Shown piece after piece: positions 59,933 through 64,000 of a stretch of 64,000 nt of DNA. The stretch covers positions 11,162,501 to 11,226,500 of the forward strand of contig NC_092569.1 of NCBI RefSeq assembly GCF_037975245.1, read 5' to 3'. The stretch is from Apostichopus japonicus. Taxonomy: Eukaryota; Echinodermata; Holothuroidea; Aspidochirotida; Stichopodidae. Below the pieces are notes generated by a model. The model saw nothing but the letters and a program-made list of their open reading frames with translations. It did not search any database and was not told where the DNA came from. Both the position numbers and the translations under genes were made by a program. Within the stretch, counting starts at the first letter, position 1. The number at the start of each line of letters is the position of its first letter.

Positions 59933-60493
59933 CCTATATATATATATAGCCTATATATATATATATCATTGCAATTGTAGATGTAAGAATCATCTTTTAT
60001 TGCCAAAAAATGTTGACAAAGATATATTTTTTTATCAGCTTACGAACAAACACACTGCAGGGCTCCTCAATTATGAGTCAGGTAGATCGTTTTGTTTGTG
60101 AAACAGAAATCTCTAGGACGACGGGTGAAGTGTACTCCGAACAATCTTGGATATCGATAAATGTATCACGTTAATTAATCTTGTGAATATATTAAACCTT
60201 CCTTCTTCAAAAGTTTGTTTTCTCATAAACGGGACAGTTAACGTCACTGAACGTTAGATTCGCTGTCTACCTGGAAGAACATACTAGGGCTCCGAGGAAC
60301 TATAGCCATAAGAACAATGAATGAAACGAAATATTTTAGACTTTGACTGATCATGATGATCCTGTGTGATGTTGGCCAAGCAGGAAGTAAGTGAACCTTT
60401 CTTGAGTTTTATATTAAGAACTTAGAATACGTTACTTCATTCAAATAAATATATCATATAACACTGGATTGGGGTGTACGTTTACACCCATTC

Positions 60494-62353
60494 ATGTGTG
60501 GGTGTGCAATAACCCGGAAACTTCGGAATAACCCGGATGTCGTTATACGACAAGCGGATAAAGGAGGTGCCACCACTATTCATAATTACACTACCGACTA
60601 CATTTTTGAAGCAGGGGAGCAAATTAGTAACTCTGATTTTTACAAGGTATTACCGGAGGACCCTTCCAGACTCTTCCACCCCAAAATTGACGAGTTATGT
60701 CAATCGGTACCAGAACACGTTGCAACCAAGATAGTAGAACTCACGCCTAAACACCCACCGTTGGGTACGTTCTATACCTTACACTAAAGTCCACAAACTA
60801 CCTAAATTAATAGCAGAGGCTCAGCAAGCACTACGCGGAGTGACCCCTTCTGACCATGAGAATATCCGCCGTTCTGACATTTGTAAGCTAACCAGGACAC
60901 TCAAGCTATTCCCTCCTTGCCGACCTATTATTTCAGGAATTGGTACGCTTACTGAGCATCTTTCAGGATACATGGACTCGATACTCAACCCTTTATTAAA
61001 CCATATTCCTTCTTATGTACAGGACACCACGCATTTTTTTTCAGAATTCTTAACACTATTCAGGCGTTACCAATTAATTCTTTACTTGTTACTATGGACG
61101 TATCCTCTTTGTACACTAATAAGTAATATCCCTCCTGATGAGGGAATTATCGCTTGTCAAAATTTTCGTCGTGAGCATGCCACCAACCTCACTTCAGGTG
61201 ATGATCTTGGTCCAATTTTACGTTTCATATTAAGTAATAATTATTTCTCTTTTAACGGGAAATATTATCTACAAATTAATGGTACCGCTATGGGCACTAA
61301 GATGGCACCTTGTTACGCAAACATATTTATGCACGAATTGGAACAGGAAATGCTATCCACTTCTCCTCTTAAGCCATCACATTCTTATAGATATATTGAC
61401 GATACATATTTTGTCTGGCCACATGGTGAAGAATCTCTTAAGTCTTTCATTGATCATGGTAATTCTTTTCATGACAGCATTAAATTTCTGTCGAAGTTTC
61501 TAAACATCAAATATCATTTCTAGATGTTCTGGTCAAGTTGGACGGCAATTCCTTAACCACTTCGGTATATTATAAGCCCACTGATATTCATATGTATATA
61601 CACTTCAATAGTTTTCACCCGCATTATCTCAAGAGTTCTATTGCTTACAGCCAATGCCTTAGACTTAAATGCATTTGCTCGAACCCATGTGATTTTGAAC
61701 GCCAGGTATCCATTTTTATTGGTTATTTCTTGAACGTCGGATACCCTCTTCAATTAATTAGGCAGGGTATTTCCAGGGCCGACAAGTTGAGCCGTGAGGA
61801 CTTATTAAAATACAAGTCTAAAAGTCCCAACACACGCATTCCGTTCGTTACCAGTTACACACCCCTCATCAAATCCTTCATTCGCTCCATCAAACAGGAA
61901 TTTACTGCATTCCAAGACAATCAGTCTGTAGGAGAATCGTTTAAGGTACCCCCCATGCTAGCATTTCGTCAACCCCCAATCTTAAATTTCTACAGTGAAA
62001 CAGGCTCCCGGTCCCGCTTACGTTTTAATAATCACAAAAAAATCTATTCGTGATAATTTTTCAGGATTCCCAGTTTCCGAACATTTCAATCTTCATAGAC
62101 ATTCTCTAAAAAACCTAAAATGTATTTTAATTGCCTCGAACTTCAAATAAACTACTGAACGTAAACGTAAAGAAATCGATTGGATCTTTCGTATTAAGTC
62201 TCACATCACCGGCCTCAACAAAGACTTGGGACCCCTTAACAACTATCAGTTTTACAAGCATATGCAATCCGTTATTTGCTCTTTAATCCGCTTCCTGTAT
62301 AATCATGTTTTATTTGGTTTTAATTCCATCAATGCAACTTACACTATCTAGCG
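60494..62353 (+). pseudogene. Penelope/Poseidon-type retroelement, frameshifted and internally deleted
   Basis: The frame is broken at least near 60780, 61050, 61122, 61523 and 62045. Landmarks in order: VIRQADKGGATTI, FYKVLPEDP, CRPIISGIGTLTEHLS and an out-of-frame MDVSSLYTN. NGTAMGTKMAPCYANIFM, YRYIDDTYFVWPHGE and VYYKPTDIHMYIH follow. Then PPMLAFRQPP is followed almost at once by SETGSRSRLRFNNHKK and FPVSEHFNLHRHS, which belong to the second half of the GIY-YIG nuclease. The stretch with the GIY and YIG motifs is missing. RT type differs from the element at 30771. It cannot encode a working enzyme. Confidence 0.85.
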
Positions 62354-62552
62354 TCATACTTTCATTGTGTTAAATTTTGTACTTTTCATTCGACTGCCAA
62401 GTATTGCTGACGAAGGTCCCAGGGGGACCGAATATTCCAATATATTTTCTAAAACTTACTCCTTATTTCTCGATTATGAGTCATATCTTATTTCTCTGGT
62501 TTTCTTCTCGAATAATATTTTCTTTTGGAGTAAACGTGGATTGTCGTTATAT

Positions 62553-62987
<435 letters not shown>

Positions 62988-63228
62988 ATTTGGTTTTAAT
63001 TCCATCAATGCAACTTACACTATCTAGCGTCATACTTTCATTGTGTTAAATTTTGTACTTTTCATTCGACTGCCAAGTATTGCTGACGAAGGTCCCAGGG
63101 GGACCGAATATTCCAATATATTTTCTAAAACTTACTCCTTATTTCTCGATTATGAGTCATATCTTATTTCTCTGGTTTTCTTCTCGAATAATATTTTCTT
63201 TTGGAGTAAACGTGGATTGTCGTTATAT

Positions 63229-64000
<772 letters not shown>

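Overview
This is animal nuclear DNA: AT-rich, intron-rich, low in coding density and crowded with transposon debris. The only host genes I can build are four members of one secreted fibrinogen-related protein (FREP) family. They share a split pattern: signal-peptide exon, tiny linker exon, then the fibrinogen-related domain (FReD) on three exons with intron phases 1-0-1. Expanded FREP families, Penelope-like elements, hAT elements and LINEs fit an invertebrate deuterostome. A sea cucumber or other echinoderm is my best guess, since holothurians have a known FREP-A, but the sequence does not prove the species.

Layout. (1) 1-0.83 kb: 5' part of a minus-strand FREP gene that runs off the left edge. 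(2) 0.83-14.68 kb: non-coding, with old tandem duplications and a hAT-type MITE (8146-9166) that carries a second hAT-type MITE nested inside it; both keep 8-bp target-site duplications. (3) 14685-23850: an eight-exon plus-strand gene for a predicted 546-aa chimera: signal peptide, FReD lacking its C-terminal exon, TIL-type cysteine module, EGF-like module, complete FReD. Its last intron holds another hAT-type element. (4) 23.87-28.3 kb: a graveyard of GC-rich hAT MITEs and a transposase remnant. (5) 28.8-30.4 kb: a 153-bp tandem repeat and segments copied from elsewhere in the window. (6) 30.5-33.5 kb: a Penelope-like element (PLE) with RT and GIY-YIG nuclease, ending in a 584-bp inverted copy of its own 3' end and bracketed by (TA)n and tRNA-like SINEs in opposite orientation. 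(7) 34.7-56.2 kb: a large inverted segmental duplication (arms about 9 kb, spacer about 3 kb). Each arm carries one intact five-exon FREP gene (predicted 278 aa), the two being divergently transcribed. (8) 57.9-58.3 kb: a 55-bp minisatellite. (9) 59.2-64 kb: broken PLE and LINE pieces joined through long (TA)n tracts, including a tandem duplication of about 0.67 kb.

The FREPs are presumably extracellular lectin-like recognition proteins. The two inverted paralogues differ most in the last exon, which encodes the ligand-binding part of the FReD, a pattern expected for a recognition family that diversifies by duplication. All exon models are hand-built from reading frame, splice-site consensus and phase agreement; none is confirmed by transcripts.
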